Assembly: GCA_964036315.1 (NCBI GenBank)
Contig: OZ038480.1
Coordinates: 15,536,518 to 15,600,517, forward strand
Direction: 5' to 3'
DNA from: Acanthosepion esculentum
Lineage: Eukaryota; Mollusca; Cephalopoda; Sepiida; Sepiidae
Length of the DNA stretch: 64,000 bases
In this document: positions 22,342 to 34,860 of the stretch, one piece after another
Position numbering within the stretch: the stretch's first letter is position 1
Layout: each line of letters starts with the position of its first letter
Made by a program: the position numbers and the translations under genes
Notes under the pieces: generated by a model
Database searches by the model: none
What the model saw: the letters and a program-made list of their open reading frames with translations, nothing else
What the model was told of the DNA's origin: nothing

Positions 22342-23215
22342 TGCGATTGATAAATTGTCGCCATTTTATATTTTAATTTCATGCATATGCATTGTTTGTT
22401 CTTGATTTTGTCAACTGCACAGTATAGTAGCCTTAGTTGAGCACCGTATGTGAGAAAAAAACCACCATGACACAATTCACTCTGCCAGAAACTTGGAAAC
22501 AGCATGCTGTACTGCTTGGCATTCATGCCAGAAGCTCCAATACAAATATTTCAGAGTGCTTGGGTGTCAATCTGAGGACAGTGCAGAGGATTTAGAAAGA
22601 GTTGGATGAGTCTAATGGTGATTATGAAGGTATGGCAGCTCAGAAAACTCACTCTGAATGTTCTGATAAGTAAAGAACTCCTGAATTTGCTGGTGAGGCC
22701 CTCAGGCTCAACACGGTGGTCTGCATCAAGTACCTTGAGGAAGAAGTCCTACTCTAGATCAAGAGGGTGGTTGCTGGAAGACCCTATGTCTAGCCACAGG
22801 ACTCTGCACTATCCACACAAGCAGAATGCTGTCATGGCTGTCAGACAATTACTGCAACCACATCTGATTACAACTTACATCTGACCCAGACTGCAACCCC
22901 CTTGATTATTATGAGTGGGGTGTAGTTGAGCAAGAAACCAACAAAACTCTTGTAACACCAAAGATGGGCTGAAGGAATGGATTATGGCAGCATTCACCAA
23001 CTTAAACAAGGAGACCGCCCAAAAGAGTTGCAGGAGATTCAGAAGTCGTCGGTAGGCCGTGGTTGAAGTCAATCGCGATTTTATTGAATAAATTTACTTT
23101 TTAGTATTTCAAGATATTTTTGTGTAATTAATTTTGGTAAATATATCTGTTAAAATGAGGTGTCAGTATTATTTTCATTTTTGAGTAATTTAGACGATAA
23201 TTTATCCATCTCGGT
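22340..23215 (+). mobile_element. Mariner-family element, internally deleted
   Basis: Terminal inverted repeats are about 25 bp and diverged. The left end is GGTGCGATTGATAAATTGTCG, given here only to position 22360. The right end, read inversely, shares the GATAAATT and TCG blocks. TA lies on both sides. Between them the ATG at 22467 starts a transposase frame with FTLPETWKQHAVLLGIHA, then ECLGVNLRTVQRI (helix-turn-helix region). The frame then jumps to late-transposase blocks: LRLNTVVCIKYLEEEV, VAGRPYV and NKETAQKSC-like residues near the end at about 23082. The central catalytic part is missing and stops are present, so it is a non-autonomous relic. Confidence 0.85.
22467..23085 (+). pseudogene. 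Deleted mariner transposase
   Basis: Starts with a good mariner N-terminus (TLPETWKQHAVLLGIHA). Early stops follow (TAG near 22592, TAA near 22672). About half of the usual length of roughly 340 residues is absent between the N-terminal DNA-binding part and the C-terminal blocks. The DDD/E core cannot be found as a whole. A 92-codon frame at 22606 is a shifted shadow of this pseudogene. Confidence 0.8.
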
Positions 23216-23216
23216 T

Positions 23217-24899
23217 ACATACACATTTCACTTTTTTTTTCTTACCTGTTAGTGTTCTCACATCTCCATGCACGTAATATCGAGTACAATTATATTTCCC
23301 ACAAATTCAGTTAAGTCATATCATTGTATCGATGAAATATTCTCTATATTAAATTTATTTCATGTTTTCAAGTGTTAGTTATAATAATAAATTTACCTAA
23401 AAATAATTAATTGAACAAAAAATGGTACCGTTGAAGTAAACCGGTAATATAATTAGTGTGTACTTGTTTGTTCGAGCACCGTCCGCTTTAAAGATGGACG
23501 AGTTACGTTTAAATGGGTTTGTTATTGTCTTTAAAAAGATTCCGGACAAATTTTCTTCATGAACGATTGTTACGGAACGGCTGCAATGTAGTCGATTAAA
23601 AAAATAATTGTGTTTTCATTGTCTCTTCAGCTCGGCCTCCTACATTTTTTTAACGTTAAAACGGTTCTAACGTATTTCTCGTGTAAATAAGTCAATATCT
23701 TGCCGTCGATTTGTTGTAGACTAAGACTAAGAGTAAGACTTAGTAATAACCCTTTAAAGACAAAGTTTTTTCTTTCTTTCATGCTTAATGTCAGATGTTT
23801 CTTTTCCTGCTTAGTGTGTACAGTGATGAGACTTATCAATTTAACATTTTTAAAATTTAAACTGTTACAAAGTCGTTCATCTGTTCGTATTTCTTAGAAA
23901 TTATGAATAGAGACTGAAGTGAGGTTATGTAACCAAACCTAAATATTTTCCAACTTCCAGAATGGTTTGCACTTTGCAGTATCACCTCGCATTTTGAATG
24001 AGAATCGCGAATCTTTTAAAAGTCCTAGCCCATTACATTTTATTTTTTCAATCTGCATTTTGATAACTTTTAAAAAGAAATCTTTGACTTTTAAGTTTCA
24101 TGTTTTTGTTATGAAATCGTCCTAGTTTTTGAATTGACACCTTTTTGTTTTTTTTACAATATTTAACATTTTATTTAAAAAATACTCAATGTTTTTTTTA
24201 AAAAAGTGTTTATCGTTAGCATCTACTTTACACAAACTTTAAAGATTCTAGAAAAAGTTTTAAAAATTAAAATTATTTATTTAGCTATTTTACAATTACT
24301 GAGTTTTTACTCGGTTTATTAAACAAAACCGAAACTTACAATTACATTACAAATTACAAGTAAATATTTTCGGAATAAAAATTTATTTAACTCTTACTTA
24401 ATTCACAGCTCAGAATTAAATATTTAACTTTGTATTTTTATTATTAATTAAAAAAAAAAAAGGTAGAAAATAAAATATGAGTACAAAATAGAAAAAAAAA
24501 TCTCACTGCTTTTTTTTTTTTGTAACAAAAAAAAAAGTAAAAAGTTTTTGATTTTGTAAAAAAAAGTGTAAAAAAACTGGTTATAAATTTCGTGACGCAT
24601 CACAAAAAAATAAATTTAATTTTATTCGTGAAATTTTATAAAAAAGTTTTGCTTTGACGAGATCTTTTTATTTGTTCTCATGACGGACAGCGATGGAAAA
24701 AATAAAAGTCAATGTTTAAAAATAAAAAAATGTTCGTGTTTCCAGAGGAAAAATTATTTTTAAAAAGTTCAAAAACAGTAATAAAACACGAATTAAGCAT
24801 TAATTCTATTTGTTGAGAAAAAAGATAAAGAACTATAAAAATTTATTTATTTACCAATGACTAACTTTTAGTTTTACTTTTGAAAACTAAAAAGTAATT
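23217..24899. other. AT-rich stretch upstream of NRAMP exon 1
   Basis: Long poly-A/T runs. No repeat element or coding exon recognised. A first untranslated exon could lie here unseen. Confidence 0.4.
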
Positions 24900-25127
24900 A
24901 AAGTAACTAACCAACCATCTATGTAGGCACGTGACAAAAGTTTTACTAACTTAGCGTGAAAATGTTGTTAGCCACTCATTTTGAATGTCAGCCTTTCGTC
25001 CGGGAACAATTAAAATAAATGTTCAGATAATTCTTTGCTACTCCGAAAGAAAATATTTGAAAACTCATCACACAAAAGAACAACATCGTTTTCATAATTT
25101 ACAAAGAGGTGCGAGAGTCAATCAATA
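24900..25127 (+). promoter_or_regulatory. Candidate 5' flank / leader of NRAMP with an E-box
   Basis: A palindromic E-box CACGTG at 24928-24933 lies 195 bases before the NRAMP start codon. Read on the - strand its context is TGTCACGTGCC, close to the GTCACGTGAC CLEAR/USF-type site. No TATA box is evident. I cannot see the transcription start or a UTR splice site. Regulation by a bHLH-ZIP factor is an inference from one motif. Confidence 0.3.
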
Positions 25128-25379
25128 ATGGACAATTCTAATCAAAATGCCGATCAAATTTCGGCTTCTGACGCTCCACCTTCGCCTGATGAAGGAACCC
25201 AGTCATCGTTCAAAAGAAAAAAGGTTCAATCAGCAAAGGATGAAAAAGGGACAGAAAAAGGAAACACAGAGGTTGCCGAGGAAAATGGTTCTACTTCCAA
25301 TAATAATAGAAATGAAGCAAATGATGGTATTGCTTTTGAAATTGCTCCAGGACAAATACTAATTCCTACTGATGAGCAG
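25128..25379 (+). CDS. Nramp: NRAMP (SLC11A) metal transporter, coding exon 1
   Basis: Encodes residues 1-84: a hydrophilic, low-complexity cytosolic N-terminus rich in S, N, K and E (KRKK at 30-33), ending FEIAPGQILIPTDEQ. The last block corresponds to the short conserved stretch before TM1 in animal NRAMPs. The donor CAG|GTAAGT follows at 25380 in phase 0 and joins exactly to the phase-0 acceptor of exon 2. The ATG at 25128 lies in ATAATGG, with no competing in-frame ATG before TM1. NRAMP proteins import Mn2+, Fe2+ and related ions with protons across plasma or endolysosomal membranes; SLC11A1 also works in macrophage defence. The paralogue (SLC11A1 or A2 type) cannot be decided from this part. 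Confidence 0.88.
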
Positions 25380-28300
25380 GTAAGTTTTCGTGTTATTTTT
25401 TGTTTGTTTTTAAATGGATAATTGTTTGCATGCATTTGTTTTTAATTCTCAAAGTAAAAAAATAACGAAATAAACTTTTTTCTTCTTTTGATATGTTTGT
25501 TACCTCAGATGTATCTGTTTTGACTTTTGTTTGTTTGTTTTTTTTAATTTATTTAAAAAAAAATATTTATGCTTTTTGACATTATTAGCTTACGTAATTT
25601 TGATACCATGACCAAGAAATGACCCTGGACTGTTTTAGACACTTGAACTTGAGCATTTCTAATTACATAATTCATATTATTTTCATTTGTGGCGTAGGTA
25701 GTTCTGTTGTATACTTTCTAAGACAGAGATCAATAATTGTGCCCTGACTGAATATCGATTTTCTCTAGGTAGGTAGGTAAGCAAGCAGGCTCTACTCACT
25801 TGGTGCCAGTTAATCTTCCTGGTCCACTCGCCTCTATTTGGCCTTGTGCCATACTATGCCAAACATTATTTACAGTCATAGTGAAGTTTAAGTTGGTGTT
25901 CAATTTCAAATTACCTACTCTAACTTAAATGACTCGTTTATTCAAATATGCGCCGGTTCGCGGGTAGTAATGTTATTGTTGATATTATCTCTTGCAGTTG
26001 ATGATTTTTTTTTTAAATGAGACAATGAACGATTCTTTTATAAACTTAAACAAATGAGTAAAAAATTGAATGACTAATCAAAAAATCTGAAAATAAATTT
26101 TTTCCTTGACTGAAAGTTCTATCGAGTCTATTTTTAACCGCTATTTTCTCCTCACCACAACTGAATTCCCGAACTTCAGTACATGCACACTAATGATAAA
26201 AAAAAAAAAACATTGACCCATTCCATTTTATTATGCTTTAAAAAAATGAAAAGGCATAGAGTTCAATAAGTTAGACGTTGTACTTTATTTTTTTATTTTC
26301 TTTTAAGAATTTCTAAACAAACCGCTTCTTCTTGAACTGGCATTTATTTGAATTTCTTTCAAAACTATTTCTTATTGAAAGATGCATGCAAAAGTTCCCT
26401 GCAATTTGTTTTTCTCCCACTAAATTAAAATCTGAGGTAGGTAGGTAGACGTTTTCACTTTTCTCTTAAAAAGGCTGGAAACTTAGGGAAAATAATCTCA
26501 CATAGACCCTTCGCAAGTTATTTTCAAAGCATTTTATTTTTATGATTCGTGTATTTTTAAATTTTGATACTTTCAGCCTTGGCTTAGTAGAGTATAATGT
26601 GGTGGGGCATCTAGTAAGGATCGAACTCGCTAAAAATCGTTATTTCTAGTCCAAGTTTTCACACGCACACACACAATTAGAAATCGAAGTTGTATTATTA
26701 TTAATTACATTTTTAGCCGTGTGGAGCGAAATGGAACGAATTATTGTATTTCCTGCATTTGTTCCACACATCGAAAATTACATGGAGGTATTATTAGTCA
26801 ATTCAATACATCGTGAGGGGTCGTTTTTAAATTTAGTGATGATACCGATATAAAAAAAATGTTTAGTTTGCTAAAAAAAAAAAAAAAAAACTTTTAAAAA
26901 TATTTTATTGTTTTAGAACAAAAAGAATCTATCTATCTATCTATCTATCTCTAATTAATAATGAAGTTATGTTTTAAAAGGACAAGGAAGCCTCTAAAAA
27001 CGTTTTACTTTTAAAAATCTCTCTACACGAAATATGATTCTAAAATTTCGGAGCAGGGGAAGCTGTCTTGTTCTACATAAACAAGAAATTACAAATATGA
27101 CAATGAATTTTCAATTTATTAAAAACAAAGGAAAGCCCAATCCTTAAAAATCATATTTCCATGAAAATCGAAAGAAAACTAACTCGCTTCGGCTTACATT
27201 CCGCACCCTGTTTGCTTTTAATAGCAATTTCCTACAGCCAGTCTGTTTTACTTTGGGAAAATAAATGTTATTGCTCGTTTTTTTTAAATTATTTTTTTTT
27301 ACCTGGTCGTTTGTTTCTTGATTTTTTTTAATGGAGTTTTACCTATATTTTTCAATTTTCATTAAATAAAATAATTGTTTTTCTATTCCGTACGTAAAAC
27401 TTAAGGTTAATTTGCAGTTTAGCACCCGCGCTCAGTTCGCATTAAAAATTTCCAGAATACTTCTATATTTAATTTTTAGGTGTAATAATTGTACAATGCT
27501 TCATTCGAATCTGGCTTGATAAATTTGATTTAAAAAAAATCTACCGTTTTGGAGTTATCAACAGTAAAAGTTCGGATTCAAACTCGTCGTTTTTTAATTT
27601 CTGGTTCAAATTAATAAGAAAACAATTTTTTTCGTTTTTATTATGGCACTACTATTACAATTACATTGTCGAAAGTTGCTTTCTGTCATTCAGCAATGGA
27701 TTGCCCCAGGTACGACAGTCTGGAAACAGTTCTGTTTGTTATTAATTATAATATTTAAACTAAAATATAAATCTCGAAAAACAAAATCAATGTTTGTAAA
27801 ACCCTAACCAACGGTGGGGGTGCAGTGCGAAAGTGTAATAGCGCCTTTATTATTTGCGTCTATAACTTTTTAACTAGTCTACGAGGGCACCTGGTGAGGA
27901 GTGTGATACATCTTTATTTTTGTGGTTTAAAACTACAAAAAATCCAACGGATGAAAACACTTTTATTTAAACTAATTATGGTAAAAAAATCGATATGACG
28001 TAAACTTTAAAGACGATTATTAATTCTAATTTATTTAATTTAACAATCGAACTATGAACTGAACTATCTTTTACTTTTTGCTTAAAAAAATATCACATAA
28101 TGGTTCATCGTTTAAATTTATCGTCTCAAATGATAATTATTGTCCATTATTAGCAAATTAAATACATACTGTGTTTAATGTTTAATCATTGGTTTTTTAA
28201 CTTCGACAATAGTCAGCATATGGATGCTTGTTGCATAGTGAATTAAAAAAATGGAAAAAAAATGTCTTTCCAACGATTTGTTGTACCATGCTTAAAAAAT

Positions 28301-29097
28301 TAAATTAAATTTCAGCATATTTAGATTTTTTTTGTTATATAATAAAAAAGATCTAAAAAAAATATTCAGCTTTTCTTTTTCCTTATCTGTCTATATTTCT
28401 TTTTCATGTTTCGCTTTTTAGTTTTTTAGACGAAAAGGTAAAGTGTCTCTACTAGCGAGAATAAAAACTTTTCTCCCTGATGTAAAAAAAAAATGTATTT
28501 TCTTCTGAAAAGTGGAAACAAATAAGTTAAGTATATATACTTACACGTAGAACAAACTTTGAGTGAGAAAAAGTGACGAATTATCAAAAGAAAAAAAAGT
28601 AAATGGTGTAAAAATAAAAAGTAAAAACCGATTGGTCGTGACGATGTTTTGTTTCTCGTGTGTGTTTTTCTTTATTTTCCTTGAAATCTAATAACCCGAC
28701 TTTCTTGTAAAGTTTGTATCTACGGAAGAACGAAAGTATCAAAATAGTTTTTTTTTTTTGGCTTACTGCTTACTCTCCTTTTTGTTTTCTTTTCTTACTT
28801 GGAAAATCCTCATTATAATTGGAAAAAAAATTTAAAAACAATTAAAGATAAAAATTTATCCATAAAAACATTACCGATGAAATATATATTTTTTTTTTAC
28901 GAAAGTAGTCAAATTTTGTTCTAACCTCGTTATTAAAAAAACATTGCATTCAGTTTTTTACTATTTCACCGGAATCTGACGTTCTGAGCAGTTACAAGTC
29001 GGATTGAGAAAAAAATAAATTCCTAGTTTTTTTACTCATCACGCAGCTACTAATTATATTTTAGTGACACTTTACAACTGGTGTTAGTGTTTACATA

Positions 29098-29345
29098 CGT
29101 ACACTATTTACATTATTCGGACTATTGTCCTCGTCTTTGTCGCCATATTTATCACAACGTTTCGGCTGTTGTACGCTCCTGTGGTTGGAATGTCGAACTG
29201 AACCGTTTATTTCGCTCACTGGGGTAGACTGTTCTAGTTCCACGTGCCATGTCTAATGAATGTCAGTTATCTCCTGTTAATTCCCCTCTGAAAGTTCTCC
29301 ACTGCCTCAACCAGGTATTGAACTCACACACTTTGGCTCCTGGAG
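29098..29345 (-). mobile_element. Penelope-like element terminal repeat (subfamily A), inverted copy
   Basis: On the - strand contains the subfamily A terminal sequence: GGCACGTGGAACTAGAACAG, CCAGTGAGCGAAATAAA, CGGTTCAGTTCGACATTCC, AACAGCCGAAACGTTGTG, GGCGACAAAGACGAGGAC and AATGTAAATAGTG. It has lost about 11 bases around the CCTGAAGA motif. It faces the + copy at 29565-29700. Confidence 0.8.
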
Positions 29346-29349
29346 CTCC

Positions 29350-29700
29350 TTATTACTGATTCCAGTAATAAGGAGTGCCAGAGAAAAGCAATAACAACAA
29401 CAAAAATTGCAATATGAGCTCTGGTAAAAAACATGCAAAAATTGCAATATGAGCACTGGCAAAAATGGTTGCTGAAGACATTAGGTTTATAATACCCAGA
29501 AATTCATACACAGATGTCCTCAAGGACACATGGCACAGTGTATAAAGACGTTAGTTAGATCCAGTGACAACCACCTGAAGAAGGCTGGAGTGTACAACGG
29601 CCGAAACGTTGTGATAAACATGGTGACAAAGATGAGAACAATAGTCCGAATAATGTAAATAGTGTACATAATACCTCATCTCAGAAATATAGACTGTTAG
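29350..29700 (+). mobile_element. Penelope-like element 3' end (subfamily A)
   Basis: 29358-29540 matches the segment that follows the GIY-YIG frame at 40405-40580 (AGTAATAAGGAGTGCCAGAG, TTGCAATATGAGCTCTGG, ACATTAGGTTTATAATACCC, AGATGTCCTCAAG). 29565-29700 then carries ACCACCTGAAGAAGGC, ACGGCCGAAACGTTGT, CAAAGATGAGAACAATAGTC and the CTCATCTCAGAAATATAGAC end. No protein is left apart from the last codons of the endonuclease. Confidence 0.85.
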
Positions 29701-31896
29701 ATACGTGTTGTAATTTTATTTAAATTTTAAAGCATTTAATAGTTAAAAACAAAAACCCTAACCCTGAATCCGATCAGCATTCAAGGACCATTCACTTTTC
29801 TCAAATTTCAAACTGGCATGAGACTAAAAATTAAAATGTTAAGTGCTTGATTGTTTTTTTTTCTTTTAAAAATGAGTTGCCTATGTGCTTAATAACAGCA
29901 CATGTGATGAAGGGTGTGTCGAAAAGTCCTCACTTTAAGCCACTCATTTCCCAGTATCTGGCCAAATGACCGACAAGTATTTTGTTTTCTTTTTATGGGG
30001 AAGGCCAAGAACATTTCAGCAAGTGTTTCTCCATATTTTTATGCCTATTATTGTATACATTTTAAATTAGTACTGATTAAAATAAATATATAACAGAAAA
30101 AGGTTTATGAAAGATAACAAAAAGGCAATTTATTAAGAACTACAAAGGTCAGGAAATTGTGGAGAGCCATGAACACCTACGTCCTGAAGTGACATGGCAC
30201 ATAGAAGATCAGTCTTCAAGTTGAAATGATTTGAGATAAAATTGATGGGTGAGGAGATTAATGGACAGTGGAGAGGAAATAATGATTCTAACTCCCCTCC
30301 ACCCCCAATCTAAAATGTATCAGAACAGATCAGGGTCAGATTAAGCTAGTGTGGGGTCTGTAGCATAAAGAGGACCCAAAATTTAAAAATACACAAATAT
30401 AGTGTAGCATGCTGCTACCACTTTCTTATCAATGTTGAATTTTGTACATTTTTGATCAGATAGCCTACTCAGCTTAGTAAATATTTTCAGGAAATATCAG
30501 CTTCTAACTGGACAATAAATACACAAGTGGGCGTTGCAATCCACCCACGTACAAATATTTTTTCCAGCGCGTGACCAAGTCAAGTTTCCCTGCCATTTTC
30601 TGTCAGCCTGTCATGTGATTACATTAATTATAAATAGCATACACAAATTTGCTGCTTTCTCTACTCTTCCCTTTTCCTGCAAAGATGTGACCTTAAGGAT
30701 TCTCGTCTCGACCATGGGCGGTCAGATGTTAAAAGCATATTCACGCATACACGTACATACAAACTTTTCCAAACTACATTGCAAACATACAGAACATTTC
30801 CAAACATGCAACAAGAACTTTTCTCTTTGAAATATTCTTCTAAAGAAGCTACAGTTTATTTAGCATTTCTCAGCTTTGTAATTAATTCAACTTTTGTGAG
30901 CTGAGATAAAAATATTTCACAGTCTAAGGGACATAACTCCAACAGATCTTTAACTTCTATGCATGTACATCATGACACAAAAATAAATACAAATGTTATT
31001 GTTTTAAAACCATTTTGTTCCTTCTTGTATTTCATGTTTTGTGGTATTTTACGTTAAATATAAATTGTGTGGTCATGTTATTCACGCAGCCATAAACAGC
31101 CATCTACAAATGGTCCATCTTCATTACCACTACATATGGTAAGCCCGACGTTTGACATGGGGCAAGAAAAACAAATAGACCACTACAATAGAATCTTAGA
31201 TTATTTATTAGCATATTAATTTCAGCTTATAAAACAGGTAAATATTTACCATCTACCATATTTTTCTTGGTAGTATGTGTAGGAAATTCAGTCATATATT
31301 TTTTTTTTTTATATTAAAATCTAAAAAATCTGGATTCCAAACAATAATAAAAAAAAGAAAGAAAATATGGTTATGCCTGTTAAATAAATCCTGTGTGTTT
31401 ACAAACATATGCATATGGCTTCAAAAACGATTAAAAAATACAGTCTTTAGTTGAGTTAGTTTTGGTACACAGAAAAATCTGTAGTTTAGAAAAGAGTTTT
31501 ACATAGTTGGTCCACAGAAAAAAGCTGTTGTTGAGAAAAGACGTTTTATCATCAGCGAATATTCACTGACCATCTCTGCTGACGTTGTTGGAGGTTATTC
31601 ATTTGAAGTTACATGTTTCTTTATACACATGCTGGTGGTGGTGGGAGGACGAAAAAGCTATGTATCGATGTCTTCTCTTCAAAGACAGTTGCATCTCTGC
31701 TCTCTGAAAGTCAATATCTGTGCATTTTTATGAGAAATCTTTCCCTGAAAGTAGTCTCAAGAAAAATAAACCTTTAGTTTTCATGGATTGGCTAAATATT
31801 TCACATGGTGATGTTAATTTCTAAGCAATAAACACTTTGACTTAAAAGGTGTGCATTGTATTGTGGAATCTTTTTGGCATGTTTTTAATATTCATT
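29701..31896. other. Intronic stretch with one LINE RT tail
   Basis: 30095-30200 on the + strand reads as the end of the same LINE family as 13765-14045 (blocks like KLWRAMNTYVLK). The rest is unremarkable. A 98-codon frame at 30534 and a 94-codon frame at 31851 show no protein family features; the latter runs into Penelope DNA. Confidence 0.5.
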
Positions 31897-32135
31897 ATTT
31901 ACATTATTCGGACTATTGTCCGCACCTTTGTCGCCATGTTTATTATAACATTTTGGCTGTTGTACATTCCACTCTTCTTCAGATGGTTGGAATGTCGGAT
32001 GAACCCTTTATTTCGCTCACTGGAGTAGACTGTTCTAGTTCCACGTGCCATGTTTTTAAAGATGAAGACAATAGTCTGAATAATCTAAATAATGTATATA
32101 ATACTTCATCTCAGAAATATAGACAGAGTTTTTAA
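31897..32135. mobile_element. Penelope terminal repeats (subfamily A), inverted pair with short right arm
   Basis: 31897-32062 is a - strand copy (TTATTTACATTATTCGGACT, CTTCTTCAGATGGTTGG, TGGAGTAGACTGTTCTAG). It is followed immediately at 32056-32135 by the end of a + strand copy (AAGATGAAGACAATAGTCTG, TCATCTCAGAAATATAGACAG). Confidence 0.8.
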
Positions 32136-32176
32136 TATTGTCCGTTATTGGAAAGAAAATAAAGTTTGAGTGATTT

Positions 32177-32655
32177 AATATCTAATGAAATATAGTTATA
32201 TTAATATATAATAAATAATGTAATATCTAATGGAATATAGTTATATTAATATATAATAAATAATGTAATATCTAATGGAATATAGTTATATTAATATATA
32301 ATAAATAATGTAATATCTAATGGAATATAGTTATATTAATATATAATAAATAATGTAATATCTAATGGAATATAGTTATATTAATATATAATAAATAATG
32401 TAATATCTAATGGAATATAGTTATATTAATATATAATAAATAATGTAATATCTAATGGAATATAGTTATATTAATATATAATAAATAATGTAATATCTAA
32501 TGGAATATAGTTATATTAATATATAATAAATAATGTAATATCTAATGGAATATAGTTATATTAATATATAATAAATAATGTAATATCTAATGGAATATAG
32601 TTATATTAATATATAATAAATAATGTAATATCTAATGGAATATAGTTATATTAAT
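32177..32655 (+). repeat. 45-bp tandem array, about 10.5 copies
   Basis: Unit TAATATCTAATGGAATATAG then TTATATTAATATATAATAAATAATG, in near-identical copies at exact 45-base spacing. Entirely AT-rich. Confidence 0.97.
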
Positions 32656-32938
32656 AATATATCTAATGGAATATACTTATATTAATATATAATATATCTA
32701 ATGGAATATACTTATATTAATATATAATATATCTAATGGAATATACTTATATTAATATATAATATATCTAATGGAATATAGTTATATTAATATATAATAT
32801 ATCTAATGGAATATAGTGATATTAATATATAATATATCTAATGGAATATAGTGATATTAATATATAATATATCTAATGGAATATAGTGATATTAATATAT
32901 AATATATCTAATGGAATATAGTGATATTAATGATTTAA
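32656..32938 (+). repeat. 35-bp tandem array, about 8 copies, related to the 45-bp array
   Basis: Unit ATCTAATGGAATATACTTAT then ATTAATATATAATAT. It is the 45-bp unit minus about 10 bases (the AAATAATGTA junction). Variants with TAC, TAG-T and TAG-G at the centre form successive blocks, showing local spreading of changes. Confidence 0.95.
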
Positions 32939-33345
32939 TATGCGTTGGAAATAGGGTTTATTTCCTATATATTCACTGAACAAACCCAGAAAAATATGAG
33001 GCAAATGATTTTAATGAGATATTTGAATCAGTTTTTTTAACAGCCTTGATATGTTACCAGAAACGGTGACTAATTAAAGATATAGTGTCTCAGACATACA
33101 AACATATTAACATTACCAGATTTTGGAAGAAACTGATTTCAGTAAACAGTTTGAATATGTTGTTGGATTACTACCATCTGACAATAATTACAGGCAGCAT
33201 GAGATTTAAAAGATTCTCTCTCTTTTTCCTTGCTGACCTCAGTAGCAAAAATCTGTCGGCATATAAGTACCTCCGTGACATATACAAAAGGTTTCTTTGA
33301 ATTCTTCACATTTAATTTAATTTCTCATTTTTCCTTTTCGTAATA
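32939..33345. other. Intronic stretch without recognised features
   Basis: A 71-codon frame at 33085 on the + strand has ordinary composition but no recognisable domain, and no splice context was found. Confidence 0.35.
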
Positions 33346-34008
33346 CAGGTATACCTCACCCTACGTCATTAATTGGTTCCAGAGGTTACGACTTAGGTCA
33401 AAAAACGACTTAAGTTGAAATAATCACACTATAAACTGCAAATAAGGACTTCCCATAGCCTATTACAGTATTTATGATATGTATGTAGAGTATTCTAAAT
33501 AAAATAATTAATTTCCACCTTATCTTCCAGCGATATAGCCTTATGCTTAGTATTAGCACTGGGAATTTTCTTTGGAGCCATGGACAAAAATGTATTCTAA
33601 ATCACAATTGAAATGTAACTGAAAGAACATCAATGGCAGAGCACAGATGTAAACAAGTCTGAATTCAGAATCAGTGTTGGAGTGGAAAGCAACAAACAAG
33701 TGCCGTCTGTCAGCAGCAATTTGAAATAAGAATATCTGCTGAACATACTTCATTATGCTATTTTTTGTTTTTGATTATTTTATATATGTAGCATGTATAA
33801 TATATAGTATATATAATGTTATTTTTAAATTTTATTTAAATATGTGTTTATTGTTATTTTAGTGTTTTGATGTTTCTAATATTTTTAATGGCCGACACAA
33901 ATTTGAGTAAAACGACCTAAAGCAAGTTTTATTTTTCCATATAATATTTAAGAAAAACCAACATATCTTCAAAAATGACTTAACTCAAAACGACTTAAGC
34001 TATCACCG
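33346..34008. mobile_element. Pogo/Tigger-like MITE
   Basis: Begins TA|CAGGTATACCTCACC, close to the CAGGNATACCTC start typical of Tigger/pogo elements, and ends before TA at 34009. Subterminal regions carry the motif CGACTTAAG-like (ACGACTTAGGTCAAAA and ACGACTTAAGTTG on the left; GACTTAACTCAAAACGACTTA on the right). The 663-bp interior shows no intact transposase. Confidence 0.6.
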
Positions 34009-34485
34009 TATATTCTATTAATATATTCATTAATATCTGTTTCTTTAAATTTCATGTCCTGTATCTTAACTTTCCTGGGGCTAACAGGAGTTTGCCAGTA
34101 TTGTTTGTGGGACAAATGCATCTAGACATTAAGTATTTACTAAAAATACGTCCACACTTCATATCAAAAGTGTTAATTCCACAATGGTATTAAATGCGGG
34201 GCCCATAATAATACTTGCCATTTTTGTTATTACTAGGTTAATCTGGCACTGTCACAAGTCAGTAATGTTATTATTTACAATAAAACTGATTAATTATTAA
34301 TAAATATTAATTTGTTAATCTTTATTCTCAAAAATTATCGTGCTACATCATTGTCCTGGCATAAATCATTTAATCTATTGTTTGCTTAAAAAAAAAATGA
34401 AATAAACCTTTTGTTATCAAGATAAAAGTAAATGATATTTATTATTTTGATTAATGTTTGTAAACAATTAGGCTTCCGTACGCTT
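34009..34485. other. AT-rich stretch, nothing recognised
   Basis: No repeat family or coding signal that I can support. Confidence 0.4.
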
Positions 34486-34860
34486 TATATGTATGTGGTG
34501 TAGAGGCTAGTACATCAGAAAATGGGATTGTTATTCTGCGTTCAAATTCCAGTCTAAGCTGTTATTTGCTTTTGAACAAATACCATTGAATAGGTATGAA
34601 TCCATCTCTTCTTCCCCCAACTAGAGGTGAATAGCAGAGCAGACTGGGCTCCCTAGCTTTGTTTGGTAACCGGTCTAGGAGAAAGACAACTGTGAATTCA
34701 AAACCAGTTGGTTATGGAGCTAACAACTTCACCCCATAAAAACCTACTTGCTATGAAAACCATGGTAGCAGTGACGCTGGTATGTTTTTAATATAGTGAG
34801 ACCCACAGTCAGCAATTTGGGTGTGCCCCTGGGAAATTCAGTGGGTTCCAACTAAAAATA
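34486..34860 (+). repeat. tRNA-derived SINE
   Basis: An A-box-like GTGGTGTAGAGGCTAGTA (34495-34512) and a B-box-like GTTCAAATTCC (34541-34551) about 30 bases apart are followed by a tRNA-unrelated body with GGTAACCGGTC, TGTGAATTCAAAACCAG and GTGACGCTGGTATG. No frame. A second B-box-like TTCAAAACC at about 34695 hints at a dimeric body. Confidence 0.65.

Noticed and set aside
25147..25435. Alternative frames over NRAMP exon 1 on both strands
   Set aside because: Shadows of the real exon. Only the frame from 25128 joins in phase to exon 2.
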